A DNA stretch of 64,000 nucleotides. Origin: Bacteroidia bacterium. GTDB taxonomy: Bacteria; Bacteroidota; Bacteroidia; B-17B0; Aurantibacillaceae. The stretch lies in NCBI GenBank assembly GCA_016787785.1, contig JAEUTO010000011.1, positions 310,001-374,000 of the forward strand. The letters are read 5' to 3'. Positions 37,875-47,280 of this stretch are shown one piece after another. The notes under the pieces are model-generated. The model was not told the DNA's origin. It ran no database searches and worked only from the letters and a program-made list of their open reading frames with translations. A program made the translations under genes and the position numbers. Numbering within the stretch: position 1 is the first letter of the stretch; each line of letters opens with the position of its first letter.

Positions 37875-39639
37875 AGCTATAAAATATATTTTTTTAGTAC
37901 TAACGGTTTCCACTTTGGGTACTGTTGTTTCTTGCAAAAGCAAAAAACAAACGGTTTCTTCACCAGGATTTAAAGATTTTGGCGATCCCACAAAACAAAG
38001 CGCGCAAGCCAACGAAGTAAAGTTTACAAGTTTTTTTATTGATGGTTGTGCGGCCCTGCAACCACAAAAACAAAATTTACAAGAAGCGTTGCGTTTATTT
38101 ACTGAGTGTAAAAAAATAGATCCTAACAATATTCCTCTTAGATACGAACTTGGAAAAACGTATAAACTTTTAGGCGCATACGAGCTTGCAATACAAAATG
38201 CCAAGGCCTGCGCTGAGGCCAATCCAAAAAATGAGTGGTACCAGCTGTTACTTATCGAGTGTTATGCATCTACTAAACAGTTTAATCAGTCTATTAAATT
38301 AAGAGAACAGCTGGTAAAAAATTTTCCCGGAAAATCAGAATTTAAAGAAGACCTCGCTATTGAATATTCTATTATTGGCGAATACGATAAATCTTATAAA
38401 ATTTATGATGAGCTGGAACTTACTTACGGGATCAACGAGCAAATAACATTAAACAAGATAAAGCTTTTAAAAAGTCAGAAAAAATATAAAGAAACAGAAG
38501 AAGAGCTTTTAAGATTATCAAATTCAAATAAGACTGAGCCCAGATATTATGCTTACCTCGCCGATTTTTATATTGAACAAAACAGATTGGATAAAGCAAA
38601 AGAAATGTACGACAGGATTTTGGTGATCGATCCAAACAACCCTTCTATTAATCTGGCACTACATGATTATTACAGTGCGCAGGGAAAAAACGATGAGGCT
38701 TTTGATTGCTTAAAAAAAGCATTTCAAAATCCAGACCTTGAAGTGGATTATAAAATAGATGCCGCCAGATATTATTTAGCAAGAGCAGAAAAAATGCCTG
38801 AATCAAATTTTTACTCACGTGGAGTGGAGTTGTGTGAACTGTTAGTGAAAGTGCATCCAAAGGAAGCCAGAGGAAATGAAGTTTACGCTGATTTCTTGTT
38901 GTTAGGTGGTAAGCTTAAAGAGGCTTGTAACTATTATTACAAAGCCGCCATTAACGAATCGATCGATTACAGGATATGGAGCCAGTTATTGTTTACTGAT
39001 AGCGAACTAAAACAGTATGACTCGTTAGAACACCACAGCGCAAAAGCAATCGAACTTTTTCCGAGCCAGGCCGTTCCTTATTTTTTTAACGGCGTTGCTA
39101 ATATGCAAATGAAAAATCACAAAAAGGCCGCGCAATCATTAAAAGATGGTTTAGAATTTGTAACAGACAATAAAGCCCTAATGATGGATTTTTATACCAA
39201 CTTAGGCGACGCCTATTTTTACGCGAAAGATTATCCTAAATCTGATAAAGCCTTTGACGACGCTTTGAAAATTGATGCGGATAATACTTATGTTTTAAAC
39301 AATTATGCTTATTACTTGTCATTACGAAACGAAAGCCTTGATAAGGCAGAAAAACTTTCTCGCAAAGCAAATGAGTTAGTACACGATAACCGTAACTATA
39401 TGGATACTTATGGTTGGATCCTATATCAACAAAAAAAATATAAAGAAGCGGAAGAATGGCTGTCGAGTGCGGCCAAAATGGGTCCGCCAAAAGCAGATAT
39501 TTTAGAGCATTATGGTGATGTTTTATACAAATTAAATAAAACTGATGAGGCTTTTGCGCAATGGACATTGGCAAGACAAGCCGGCGGAAGCTCAGAAGCT
39601 TTATTAACGAAATTAAAATTGAAAAAATTAAATGACTAA
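37867..39639 (+). CDS. TPR lipoprotein
   Basis: The 590-residue protein starts at TTG, overlapping the nucleotidyltransferase by eight bases. 'YIFLVLTVSTLGTVVSC' is a lipoprotein signal with the cysteine at about residue 23. The rest consists of tetratricopeptide repeats (for example 'YAYLADFYIEQNRLDKAKEMY' has the usual spacing) extending to the C-terminus. It should hang in the periplasm from a membrane and bind partners; with DUF4292 and EnvC next to it, a role in envelope assembly or cell-wall turnover is likely, but this is inference from position. It overlaps the next gene by eight bases. Confidence 0.85.
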   Translation: MFKAIKYIFLVLTVSTLGTVVSCKSKKQTVSSPGFKDFGDPTKQSAQANEVKFTSFFIDGCAALQPQKQNLQEALRLFTECKKIDPNNIPLRYELGKTYKLLGAYELAIQNAKACAEANPKNEWYQLLLIECYASTKQFNQSIKLREQLVKNFPGKSEFKEDLAIEYSIIGEYDKSYKIYDELELTYGINEQITLNKIKLLKSQKKYKETEEELLRLSNSNKTEPRYYAYLADFYIEQNRLDKAKEMYDRILVIDPNNPSINLALHDYYSAQGKNDEAFDCLKKAFQNPDLEVDYKIDAARYYLARAEKMPESNFYSRGVELCELLVKVHPKEARGNEVYADFLLLGGKLKEACNYYYKAAINESIDYRIWSQLLFTDSELKQYDSLEHHSAKAIELFPSQAVPYFFNGVANMQMKNHKKAAQSLKDGLEFVTDNKALMMDFYTNLGDAYFYAKDYPKSDKAFDDALKIDADNTYVLNNYAYYLSLRNESLDKAEKLSRKANELVHDNRNYMDTYGWILYQQKKYKEAEEWLSSAAKMGPPKADILEHYGDVLYKLNKTDEAFAQWTLARQAGGSSEALLTKLKLKKLND

Positions 39640-40522
39640 ACAAGCCTCGGCAATAAAATATTTTTCTTTCGCTTTCTTGCTGCTTTGCTTGTTCTCGGTT
39701 TCCTGCAAACACAAAAAGAAGATCCAGCGCACGCAAGGTGAGCCAATAGTGTTGGATACTTTGGTGGGCCGCTGCAGACTGGATTTTAAAAGCGCCAAAA
39801 CACTCAGCCGTCATGTAAAAGAAAATGAATTTAGTTTTACCTGGGTTACAGCAAAGGCAAACGTAGAAACGCTTATTGACGGAAAAGAAGAAAGCTTTGA
39901 TATCAAAGTAAATATCCGAAAGGATAGCGCTATGCTTATTACCATACAGTACCTTTTGGGCTTGCAGGTTGCCAAGGTCTTAATTACTAAAGATTCGGTG
40001 AAGATGGTCAACTACATTCAAAAGAACTATTTCAAAGGCGATTTTAATTACATCAACGATATGTTAAATGCTGACCTGGATTTTAACGTGTTGCAGGCTG
40101 TGTTGTTCGGAAACTCTGCCGAATTCTATGAAGATGACGATTTAAAGTTAAAACCTGTAACCGATAGACAAAATTGTCATTATTTACTTAGCACCGAAAG
40201 AAAACGCAGGTTAAAGCGCTTACAGCAGGGCGATAACGGGCTAAAAAAGGCCTTACAGATACTTACCTTAAACCCCGATAATTATAAGATCATTAAAAAT
40301 GAATTCTCTGATCCCGCTACTAACCGCACTTTTATAGCCAATTATAAAAATTTTACTCAAAAAGACAGTGTTTATGCACCATACCATGTTGATATTGATA
40401 TAGTGGCAGAGAAAAAAGCCAACGTTAAAATTGACTATGTTCGCATAGAGAAAAATACACCTCAAAAACTTAGCTTAAATATACCGTCCAAATATGAACC
40501 ATTGCAAATACAAAAGAAATAA
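39632..40522 (+). CDS. DUF4292 lipoprotein
   Basis: The 296-residue protein has a lipoprotein signal (FLLLCLFSVSC, Cys at about 25) and then the DUF4292 domain: 'FSFTWVTAKANVETL', 'DSAMLITIQYLLGLQVAKVLIT' and 'YFKGDFNYINDMLNADLDF'. The fold is thought to be LolB/LolA-like, an open barrel that could carry lipid or lipoprotein, so it may act as the missing LolB of Bacteroidota. It is the third gene of the cluster, overlapping the previous by 8 and the next by 29 bases. Confidence 0.85.
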   Translation: MTKQASAIKYFSFAFLLLCLFSVSCKHKKKIQRTQGEPIVLDTLVGRCRLDFKSAKTLSRHVKENEFSFTWVTAKANVETLIDGKEESFDIKVNIRKDSAMLITIQYLLGLQVAKVLITKDSVKMVNYIQKNYFKGDFNYINDMLNADLDFNVLQAVLFGNSAEFYEDDDLKLKPVTDRQNCHYLLSTERKRRLKRLQQGDNGLKKALQILTLNPDNYKIIKNEFSDPATNRTFIANYKNFTQKDSVYAPYHVDIDIVAEKKANVKIDYVRIEKNTPQKLSLNIPSKYEPLQIQKK

Positions 40523-41882
40523 ACTGTCGCTCATTTTTGCGCTTTTATTTTCTATTGTATTAATTCCTTCTTTGCATTCGCAAACAGGTTCAAAAAATTC
40601 TAAAAAAGATCTCGAGAACAAAAAGAAAAAGATCAACGACGAGATCAACGAGATCAACTCTATGTTGAGCGAAACCAAAGCCAACAAAAAATCATCTATT
40701 GGTGCTTTAGTAAACATTAATATGAAACTGGAAAAACGCCAGGATCTTATTAATACAATTAATGCCGAGATCCAGGAATTGAATCGCGACATTAAACAAA
40801 ACGAAAAGCAAGCAACACAACTTAAAACCAATTTAGAAAAACTAAAAGGCGATTACGCGCGCATGATCATTTTTGCTCAACGCAACCAGGACGCTTATAG
40901 TAAAATAATGTTTGTTTTTGCTGCCGATAATTTTAACCAGGCATACGCGCGTTTAAAATACATGCAGCAATATTCTGAATTCAGAAAAAAACAAGCTGTA
41001 GAAATCATTGCCACACAAACTAATTTAATAGCAAAATTAAAAGAACTGAAAGACCAACGTCACGAAAAAAATCTTTTGTTGGGCAACGAAGAGGTCGAAA
41101 AAGAAAACCTCAGCAGCGAAAAGCAAGAACAAGAGCAGGTGTTAACCGAATTGCAGAAGAAAGAAAAAGAATTAAAGGTTGAATTGGATAAAAAGAAACA
41201 AGATGCGGTTGAATTACAATTGGCCATTAAACGTTTAATTGAAGCTGAGATAAAACGCAAGTTAGAAGAATCAAGAAAAGCAGAAGAAGCTGCCATTGCC
41301 GCTAAAAAAGCTAAGGAAGAAAAAGAAGCAAAAGAAAATAAAACAAAAGTGCCGAAAGAAAAAACGCCAAAAGAAAAAGTTGTAGTTGCAGATCTAAAAC
41401 CTGAAAAAGAAAAAAAAGAAAATTTATTTATGCCCGCTTTAACAGAAGAAACAGAAGCTTTGAGCGCCGATTTCTCTAATAACCGTGGCAAATTACCCTG
41501 GCCGGTAGGTAAAGGTGTTATTTGTGAAACTTACGGTGAGCACGAGCACCCTGCCATTAAGGGTTTTATGATGTTCAATAACGGAGTAGAGATCTGCGCT
41601 ACAAAAGGAACACAAGCAAGAGCCGTTTTCGACGGTGAGGTAACAGGTATTGCCGTATCGCCAACGGGTGGAAAATTGGTTATCATTCGCCATGGCGAGT
41701 ATTTAAGTGTTTATAGTAACCTTACGGACGTAACTGTAAAAACGGGTCAAAAAGTAAGCGTAAAACAGGTTATAGGAACCGTTGCCCACGATGAGGAAGA
41801 AGGCAAAACATCAATGAACCTGCAGATCTGGAAGGGCCAAAAAACAATGGACCCAAGCGGCTGGTTATATAACGCTCACTAG
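40494..41882 (+). CDS. EnvC-like murein hydrolase activator, degenerate M23
   Basis: The 462-residue protein has a signal peptide (about 1-30), a long coiled coil (about 35-250), a Lys/Glu/Ala-rich linker (about 250-310) and a C-terminal M23/LytM-like domain. The zinc ligands of M23 peptidases are gone: the HxxxD pair is replaced by 'MMFNNGVEIC', the third position reads 'YLSVYSNLTDV' and the HxH motif 'SMNLQIWKGQ'. Like E. coli EnvC it therefore should not cut peptidoglycan itself but activate amidases at division. The start gives a 29-base overlap with the DUF4292 gene. Confidence 0.87.
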   Translation: MNHCKYKRNKLSLIFALLFSIVLIPSLHSQTGSKNSKKDLENKKKKINDEINEINSMLSETKANKKSSIGALVNINMKLEKRQDLINTINAEIQELNRDIKQNEKQATQLKTNLEKLKGDYARMIIFAQRNQDAYSKIMFVFAADNFNQAYARLKYMQQYSEFRKKQAVEIIATQTNLIAKLKELKDQRHEKNLLLGNEEVEKENLSSEKQEQEQVLTELQKKEKELKVELDKKKQDAVELQLAIKRLIEAEIKRKLEESRKAEEAAIAAKKAKEEKEAKENKTKVPKEKTPKEKVVVADLKPEKEKKENLFMPALTEETEALSADFSNNRGKLPWPVGKGVICETYGEHEHPAIKGFMMFNNGVEICATKGTQARAVFDGEVTGIAVSPTGGKLVIIRHGEYLSVYSNLTDVTVKTGQKVSVKQVIGTVAHDEEEGKTSMNLQIWKGQKTMDPSGWLYNAH

Positions 41883-41958
41883 TGTTTAACATTTACAGAC
41901 TGTTAAATTGCACATTATACTTTGCCCTTGCCTAAGATCTTAGTAATTTAGTTATACA

Positions 41959-44013
41959 ATGCAAAACATTAAAAACGCAAAATATATTTTCCTTTTTCTG
42001 GTTGCATTTCTTTTTTTATCCTTTACTCCTGAAGATAAATATGTGCGTCAGGCATTGCGGCAATTAGAGAAAGGTAATTTAAGAGAAGCCAAATCGCTTT
42101 ACTTAAAAGCAATCGAAAAAAATCCCGATCATTTTAAGGCAAACGTTGGTATTGGATTATTGTTTTCTGAACTGTTGGATAATTATTCAAGCGCCTTACC
42201 CTATCTCGAAAAAGCGTATAACATCACTAAAAAAGATACATTGATACAGTTGATGTACTCGCTTGCAAAATGTTACCAGCACAACGGCCAATACGAAAAA
42301 GCAATTGGGTTTTTTGATCGCTTAAACGGCTATGAAGATCTTGAAGAAGAGTTTGATTTTTCGAAAGATGTAAAAAAAAGAAAAGAAGATTGCCTGTATG
42401 CCATTGCGCATCGCTCTTATACAGCGCCAAGCGGTTGGTATATTATTAATGCCGGCAAAACCATTAATACTGATATGCCAGAGTACGTTCCGGTACTTAC
42501 ACCGCAAAATGAATTGATATTTACATCTCGCCGTCAGGATGACAAAAAAGAACAGTTAAGTTACTTAGATGGAAAATATTTTGAAAGCATGTATATTTCA
42601 AAGATTGAGAACGGAAAATTTAATGCGCCAAGACGCTATACCCTTCCCGACCAATTAATGCGATCGCATTACTTAAAGAAGCACGAATCGGTTGTATCTA
42701 TGAGTCCGGACGGTAAAATACTTTTTACATTTCGCGACAATAAAATTTATGAAATTAACATGGACGAGCGCGCGTCGAAAAAACCAAAAAAACTATTAAA
42801 AACAATCAATTTTGATTTTTATCAGGATCACGCTTTTGTTACAAAAGACGGAAGCACTCTTTATTTTACCAGCGAGGCAGATGGTGGGCTTGGGGGCATT
42901 GATATTTACAGTGCAACAAAAATCAAAGAAGGCGAGTGGAGCAAGCCGGTAAACATTGGCGCACCAATTAATACAGCCTTTGACGAAGACGCTCCTTTTA
43001 TTTCCGACGATGGTAAGACCATGTATTTTGCAAGTAAGGGACACGAAGGCTACGGCAATTTTGATATTTACAAAAGCGAATTGGTAGACGGCAAATGGTC
43101 AAAGCCTGAAAATCTTGGGCAACCCATAAACTCTTCCGGTCACGATATTTTTTTTGTGAAGGATAGTAAACAAACCGCTGCTTACTTTTCATCGTCACGC
43201 AACGGCGGTTATGGCGATATGGATATATACAAAATAAATTATCTTGATAATTTAAATAAAGAATGTCCAACAGAAAAAACAAATTTGTTCGCGCTTAATA
43301 TTATTGATGAGATGCCAGACGATCTTAAAAATAAAGTTGAGGTAAAGGTTCCCGAAAATTACAAGGTGCTTTCTTATGCTTGGAGAGTGAACGATCTGAA
43401 CATTGATGAAGAAAGTGCAATATTTGATTATGATTATAAACAACAAGGAATTTATACTGTTCATTCAAAAGTTATTGCTTATTGTGATACCTGTTTATCC
43501 CCCATTGTTGCATGCAACAGCATTGAAATTAAATTTGATAAATTAAAAATACCGGTTGACACAACTACAGCAACGGTTATCAAACCAACCGTTGTAACAG
43601 CGGTTGACCTCAGCAAAGTAAAAGGAGAATTAAGCAACGAACAATTAGCGGCCATTGGTTTTAACACCGCCCCTATTCTTTTTGATTTTGATAAAAGTGT
43701 TTTAAGAGAAGATGCCGAAGAGATCTTAAAAACAAATAACGAGGTGTTAAAAAAATATCCAAGCCTTAAAGTGGAAATTATCGGTTACACCGATTCAAGA
43801 GGTACAGAAGATCACAACAGGGCCCTTTCTGCGCAACGTGCTAAAACTGTAAAAAATTATCTTGCTAAAGCAAAAGTAAAAAGCTCGCAACTTAAATTCA
43901 CAAAAGGAAAAGGCGCTCGGGATCTTGTTAATGATTGTGATAAAGGAAAAGAGTGTGATAATTACATGCACCTGCAAAATCGAAGGGTTGTTTTTAAAGT
44001 TTACAACAAGTAA
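41959..44013 (+). CDS. TPR/PD40/OmpA envelope protein
   Basis: The 684-residue protein has a signal peptide (MQNIKNAKYIFLFLVAFLFL onward), a TPR region (about 30-140), a PD40 beta propeller (about 170-430, 'PDGKILFTFRD', 'DGGLGGIDIYSATK', 'GYGNFDIYKSEL'), a segment like a PKD/Ig domain (about 440-540, 'VLSYAWRVNDLNIDEESA') and an OmpA domain ('LFDFDKSVLREDAEEIL', 'GYTDSRGTEDHNR', 'NRRVVFKV'). It resembles the protein at 26404 but has an Ig-like in place of the regulatory-like domain. It probably joins the outer membrane to peptidoglycan; it lies 76 bases after envC and may share its transcript. Confidence 0.85.
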   Translation: MQNIKNAKYIFLFLVAFLFLSFTPEDKYVRQALRQLEKGNLREAKSLYLKAIEKNPDHFKANVGIGLLFSELLDNYSSALPYLEKAYNITKKDTLIQLMYSLAKCYQHNGQYEKAIGFFDRLNGYEDLEEEFDFSKDVKKRKEDCLYAIAHRSYTAPSGWYIINAGKTINTDMPEYVPVLTPQNELIFTSRRQDDKKEQLSYLDGKYFESMYISKIENGKFNAPRRYTLPDQLMRSHYLKKHESVVSMSPDGKILFTFRDNKIYEINMDERASKKPKKLLKTINFDFYQDHAFVTKDGSTLYFTSEADGGLGGIDIYSATKIKEGEWSKPVNIGAPINTAFDEDAPFISDDGKTMYFASKGHEGYGNFDIYKSELVDGKWSKPENLGQPINSSGHDIFFVKDSKQTAAYFSSSRNGGYGDMDIYKINYLDNLNKECPTEKTNLFALNIIDEMPDDLKNKVEVKVPENYKVLSYAWRVNDLNIDEESAIFDYDYKQQGIYTVHSKVIAYCDTCLSPIVACNSIEIKFDKLKIPVDTTTATVIKPTVVTAVDLSKVKGELSNEQLAAIGFNTAPILFDFDKSVLREDAEEILKTNNEVLKKYPSLKVEIIGYTDSRGTEDHNRALSAQRAKTVKNYLAKAKVKSSQLKFTKGKGARDLVNDCDKGKECDNYMHLQNRRVVFKVYNK

Positions 44014-44024
44014 TTATATTAAAC

Positions 44025-44056
44025 AAAAAAGCCGTTCTTGTTGGAACGGCTTTTTT
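44025..44056. terminator. Bidirectional terminator between the OmpA gene and tig
   Basis: AAAAAAGCCGTTC pairs with GAACGGCTTTTTT around a 6-base loop (TTGTTG). It stands between converging genes and is T-flanked on both strands. Confidence 0.9.
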
Positions 44057-44074
44057 TATGGTTTAAGGTTTTTC

Positions 44075-45409
44075 TTATGCTTTAAAGAAATCTTCGTAGC
44101 TAACTTCTTTTATTTGAAGCGTGCTTTTTTCTTTTATAAGATCTAGTACTTTTTTACTGTAAAGATTTTCAAAGATACGTTGTGCTTCTTTTTCTTTGCT
44201 TAAAATATCTTTTGAGATCTTCTCCAGATCCTCTTCTGTAGCTTGCTGTCCATAACGGGCATACTCACTCTTAATAAATGCTTTTGCTTCTTCTTTCGCT
44301 TCTTCAGCATCTACTTTAATTTCGTTATCCTTAATGATCTTATTCTCTATTAATTTCCATTTCATAGATTTAGAATAGTTAGGATAATCTTTTTCTAATT
44401 CTTCTTGCGTAATTGGCTTTTCGTTCGCCATCATTAGCCAACGTTTTAAGAAAGAGTCGGGTAATTGAATGTTACTTTTTTCAACTAAATTATTTTCAAC
44501 TTCAGTTCTTAAGAATTTGTCAGCGTCAGCATTAAACATCAAACCTAATTCTTCGCGAATTTTATTTCTAAACTCTTCTTCAGTTGTAACTTTTCCTTCG
44601 CCATAAACCTTGTCAAATAATTCCTGATTAAGCTCTGCATCTTCTAAGCGCGCAATGTTCTTTACGATCAATTGTAAATTACAATCAATAGTTTCTGCAG
44701 TTTCTTTATCAATACCTAACGAAACACTTTTATCCAAAGCGTTATCGTATAAAGCATTTACATTTAAAACTAATTTATCTTCTTTTTTAACACCTAATAT
44801 TTTTGCTTTAGCTTCTTCGTTCTTTAAACGCTCGTAGCTAATGCTGGTGCTTTTAAAAATCCCACCCGGCTTAATGTTTCCACTTGCATCTAATTCGTTA
44901 ATATCAACAAACACAACGTCTTTTTCGCCGGCTACTTCTGGGTTTAACGGCTTACCGAAATTACGTTTAACATCCTTCACATATTTTTCAACCAACTCGT
45001 CATCTATCTTTACTGTTTTGTAAGTGAACGTGTGTTTATCGTTAAGGTCGATATTGAATTTAGGCGCTAAACCAACCTGGTAAATAAATTCAAAATCTTT
45101 TTGATTTTCAAAATCAACTTTTTCTTGTTCTTTTGGTAATGGGTTACCTAAGATCTCAATATTATTTTCCTGGATATAATTGTAAATGGTTGAGTCTAAC
45201 AATTTGTTCAGCTCGTCAACTAAGATCTGTGTACCATATTGTTTTTTTACTAAACCTACCGGTACTTTACCTGGTCTGAAACCAGGCATAGAAATTTGCT
45301 TTTGTGCTTTTTTCAAAGCGTCTGTTACTTTTACTTCGTAATCAGCAGGTGTTACAGAGATTGCGATCTCTGCATTCAAACTATCAATATCCTTCTTAAT
45401 AATATTCAT
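44075..45409 (-). CDS. tig: Trigger factor
   Basis: I start at ATG 45409 (MNIIKKDIDSLNAEIAISV), the natural start of the ribosome-binding domain; the longer frame adds 29 residues without family likeness. The 444-residue protein has the ribosome-docking motif region 'ISMPGFRPGKVPVGLVKKQY', a middle PPIase-like region that is divergent, and a C-terminal chaperone domain. It meets nascent chains at the ribosome exit. The gene is the last of a minus-strand run from 50.7 kb down, but an 87-base gap precedes it and it may have its own promoter. Confidence 0.92.
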   Translation of the reverse strand: MNIIKKDIDSLNAEIAISVTPADYEVKVTDALKKAQKQISMPGFRPGKVPVGLVKKQYGTQILVDELNKLLDSTIYNYIQENNIEILGNPLPKEQEKVDFENQKDFEFIYQVGLAPKFNIDLNDKHTFTYKTVKIDDELVEKYVKDVKRNFGKPLNPEVAGEKDVVFVDINELDASGNIKPGGIFKSTSISYERLKNEEAKAKILGVKKEDKLVLNVNALYDNALDKSVSLGIDKETAETIDCNLQLIVKNIARLEDAELNQELFDKVYGEGKVTTEEEFRNKIREELGLMFNADADKFLRTEVENNLVEKSNIQLPDSFLKRWLMMANEKPITQEELEKDYPNYSKSMKWKLIENKIIKDNEIKVDAEEAKEEAKAFIKSEYARYGQQATEEDLEKISKDILSKEKEAQRIFENLYSKKVLDLIKEKSTLQIKEVSYEDFFKA

Positions 45410-45496
45410 TCTTCTAAAATTTTGGACTGCGAAAATAGGGATTTTTCTTTGTTTTTCATAGAAAAAAGGCGCAAAAAACGCTTGAAAAACAGGCAA

Positions 45497-46363
45497 TTAA
45501 CTAAAAAAGAGCGAAAATGTTGCTTTAAACTCTGCGTTTGGCGCCAATTGAATGATCCCTTCCTTTTTTGATAGCTGGTTTGCCGGGTTCTCATGATCTG
45601 CAATACCATACCAGGGCTCAAGACAAATGAATTGGCGATTTCCTTTTTTTGTCCAGATGCCAAAATATGGCCAACCATCACATAACAAGGTTATCTTATG
45701 CTTTGATACTGAAGAGCAAAGGCTAACAGAGTTTATTTGCTTACCCTCAAACACAAGGGCATCGTTATCAAAAAGCGCTTTTGTAAGGAACAATTTTTGA
45801 TCCGTTAATTTTAATGCGGTTTTTAAATCTGTTCGTAAACCGTTATTTAAGGTGGTTTGAGAAAAAGAATCGTTTTCAAATTCTAAGAAATGATCCTCGA
45901 ACTTTTCGTTTGAGGATATGGGACAATTAAAACCAGGATGGGCGCCAACGCTAAAATAAATTGTTTGGCCTGAAGGATTAATTACGTTGTAATGCGTTTC
46001 TAATTTATTTTCAATTATCGCGTAACTTATTAAGAATTTAAATTCAAAAGGAAATTTCGTTTTAGTTTCTGTGTTCGCGATCAGTTGAAAAGTACAAGAG
46101 TCTTCTTTTTTTTCTGTCAACTCAAATTCTGCATCACGCGCAAAACCATGTTGTGGTAACTCGTACTTTTTTCCTTCATGAACAAAAAAATTGTCTTTTA
46201 GTTTTCCAACTATTGGAAAAAGAGCAGGTGCGTGTCGCGCCCAAACGGCCTTATCGGCCTGCCATATAAATTCTAAGCCATTATTGTTTTTTACAGAACA
46301 AACCTCGGCTCCAAAAGAATTGATCTTAACAATAAGCAAATTTGATCTGATCTCTGTTTGCAT
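45497..46363 (-). CDS. Aldose 1-epimerase family protein (LacX-like)
   Basis: The 288-residue protein has the galactose mutarotase-like fold. 'VGAHPGFNCPI' carries one conserved histidine and 'PQHGFARDAEFEL' the second; 'EPWYGIADHENPANQLSKKEG' near the C-terminus is typical of the LacX-type subfamily. These proteins interconvert sugar anomers or act on hexose-6-phosphates; the actual substrate is unknown. The gene lies between DUF493 (8-base gap) and tig on the minus strand. Confidence 0.85.
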   Translation of the reverse strand: MQTEIRSNLLIVKINSFGAEVCSVKNNNGLEFIWQADKAVWARHAPALFPIVGKLKDNFFVHEGKKYELPQHGFARDAEFELTEKKEDSCTFQLIANTETKTKFPFEFKFLISYAIIENKLETHYNVINPSGQTIYFSVGAHPGFNCPISSNEKFEDHFLEFENDSFSQTTLNNGLRTDLKTALKLTDQKLFLTKALFDNDALVFEGKQINSVSLCSSVSKHKITLLCDGWPYFGIWTKKGNRQFICLEPWYGIADHENPANQLSKKEGIIQLAPNAEFKATFSLFFS

Positions 46364-46371
46364 AACAGATC

Positions 46372-46644
46372 TTATAAAAAAAGAATTCCTTTTATTTTTG
46401 CAGCCTTTTCGTACACCAGCATTATTTCGTCAACATTTACAACAACCTGCATGCCGGTAATGCTCGTATACTTGCCGCTGCCACTCTCCTTTGTGTGAAT
46501 GTCCGTTTCGGGATCGAAAAGATTTTCTACTAATGCTATTAAACGGTTCTCACTTGGTACAATAAATTTAAACATGTACACAGAGGGAAATGTTGTGGTC
46601 TCAAGAATTTTTTCCTTAAATTTTTTAAGCTCTTCTTCTGTCAT
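46372..46644 (-). CDS. DUF493 family protein
   Basis: This 90-residue cytosolic protein matches the YbeD/DUF493 family, a small ferredoxin-like ACT-type fold: 'FPSVYMFKFIVPSENRLIALV', then 'KYTSITGMQVVVNVDEIMLVYEK', with the conserved 'S.GKY.S.T' stretch. Function in the family is not settled; a regulatory role is often assumed. Its start overlaps the end of the LysE gene by four bases. Confidence 0.88.
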   Translation of the reverse strand: MTEEELKKFKEKILETTTFPSVYMFKFIVPSENRLIALVENLFDPETDIHTKESGSGKYTSITGMQVVVNVDEIMLVYEKAAKIKGILFL

Positions 46645-47276
46645 GCGTGATCAAAAAAATGATTGTAAATAAGTACCACTCCAAAAATTATCAATAAACT
46701 GCCGGTAATTACATTTACGCGGTGCATTGTTTTTGGTGTTAATATTTGTTTTAATTTTCCGGCCGCAGAAACCTTTCCGAGTTCTACCAGAAGCACCAGG
46801 CCAAGGGTAATGCTAAAATAAATGATCATGTTAATGATAGATGATAACGTTTTGCTAACTGCAGCAACGTTACCTAGCCAAAGTAACCAAACTGCCGGGT
46901 TTAACAGGTTTAGGAAAAAGCCTTTAAAGATCATGGCCTGGCCCGAAGGCGCCTTAATTTCAATATTTGCGTCTTTCTTGTCTACCGGCTCTCTAAAGTG
47001 CAGCGCGCCAAAAACTATAAGAATGATCCCTGCCAGAATACCCATAAAGCGCTTATTCTTTTCGTCCTGGATGAGTTCTGTGGCCCCATAATGCACTAAA
47101 AAAATAATGAGTATACAAACAAAAAAATCACTTAAAACTACGCCTATCGCTAAAAGCGAACCGGTTTTATAACCATGACGAATACCAGTGTTGATCAATG
47201 CAAAAAAAGCCGGCCCAAACGAAAAGGTAAGTAACAGAACAATGATGAACGTTTGATATATAAGGCTAAGTATCAA
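46641..47276 (-). CDS. LysE family exporter
   Basis: The 211-residue membrane protein has six helices and the N-terminal LysE signature 'FGPAFFALINTGIRHGYKTG' with 'GVVLSDFFVCILII'. LysE/RhtB proteins export amino acids or other small amines over the inner membrane; the substrate here is unknown. The start is TTG 47276, four bases after the GH3 gene. It overlaps DUF493 by four bases, so GH3-LysE-DUF493-epimerase are one transcription unit. Confidence 0.87.
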   Translation of the reverse strand: MILSLIYQTFIIVLLLTFSFGPAFFALINTGIRHGYKTGSLLAIGVVLSDFFVCILIIFLVHYGATELIQDEKNKRFMGILAGIILIVFGALHFREPVDKKDANIEIKAPSGQAMIFKGFFLNLLNPAVWLLWLGNVAAVSKTLSSIINMIIYFSITLGLVLLVELGKVSAAGKLKQILTPKTMHRVNVITGSLLIIFGVVLIYNHFFDHA

Positions 47277-47280
47277 AAAA

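Noticed and set aside
41060-41491. 143-residue minus-strand open frame
   Set aside because: It is the complement of the Lys/Glu-rich coiled coil and linker of EnvC; its Ser/Phe-rich composition is the expected artefact.
45410-45496. 29-residue N-terminal extension of trigger factor
   Set aside because: Trigger factors start at the MNIIKKD-type residue; the extension has no family likeness.
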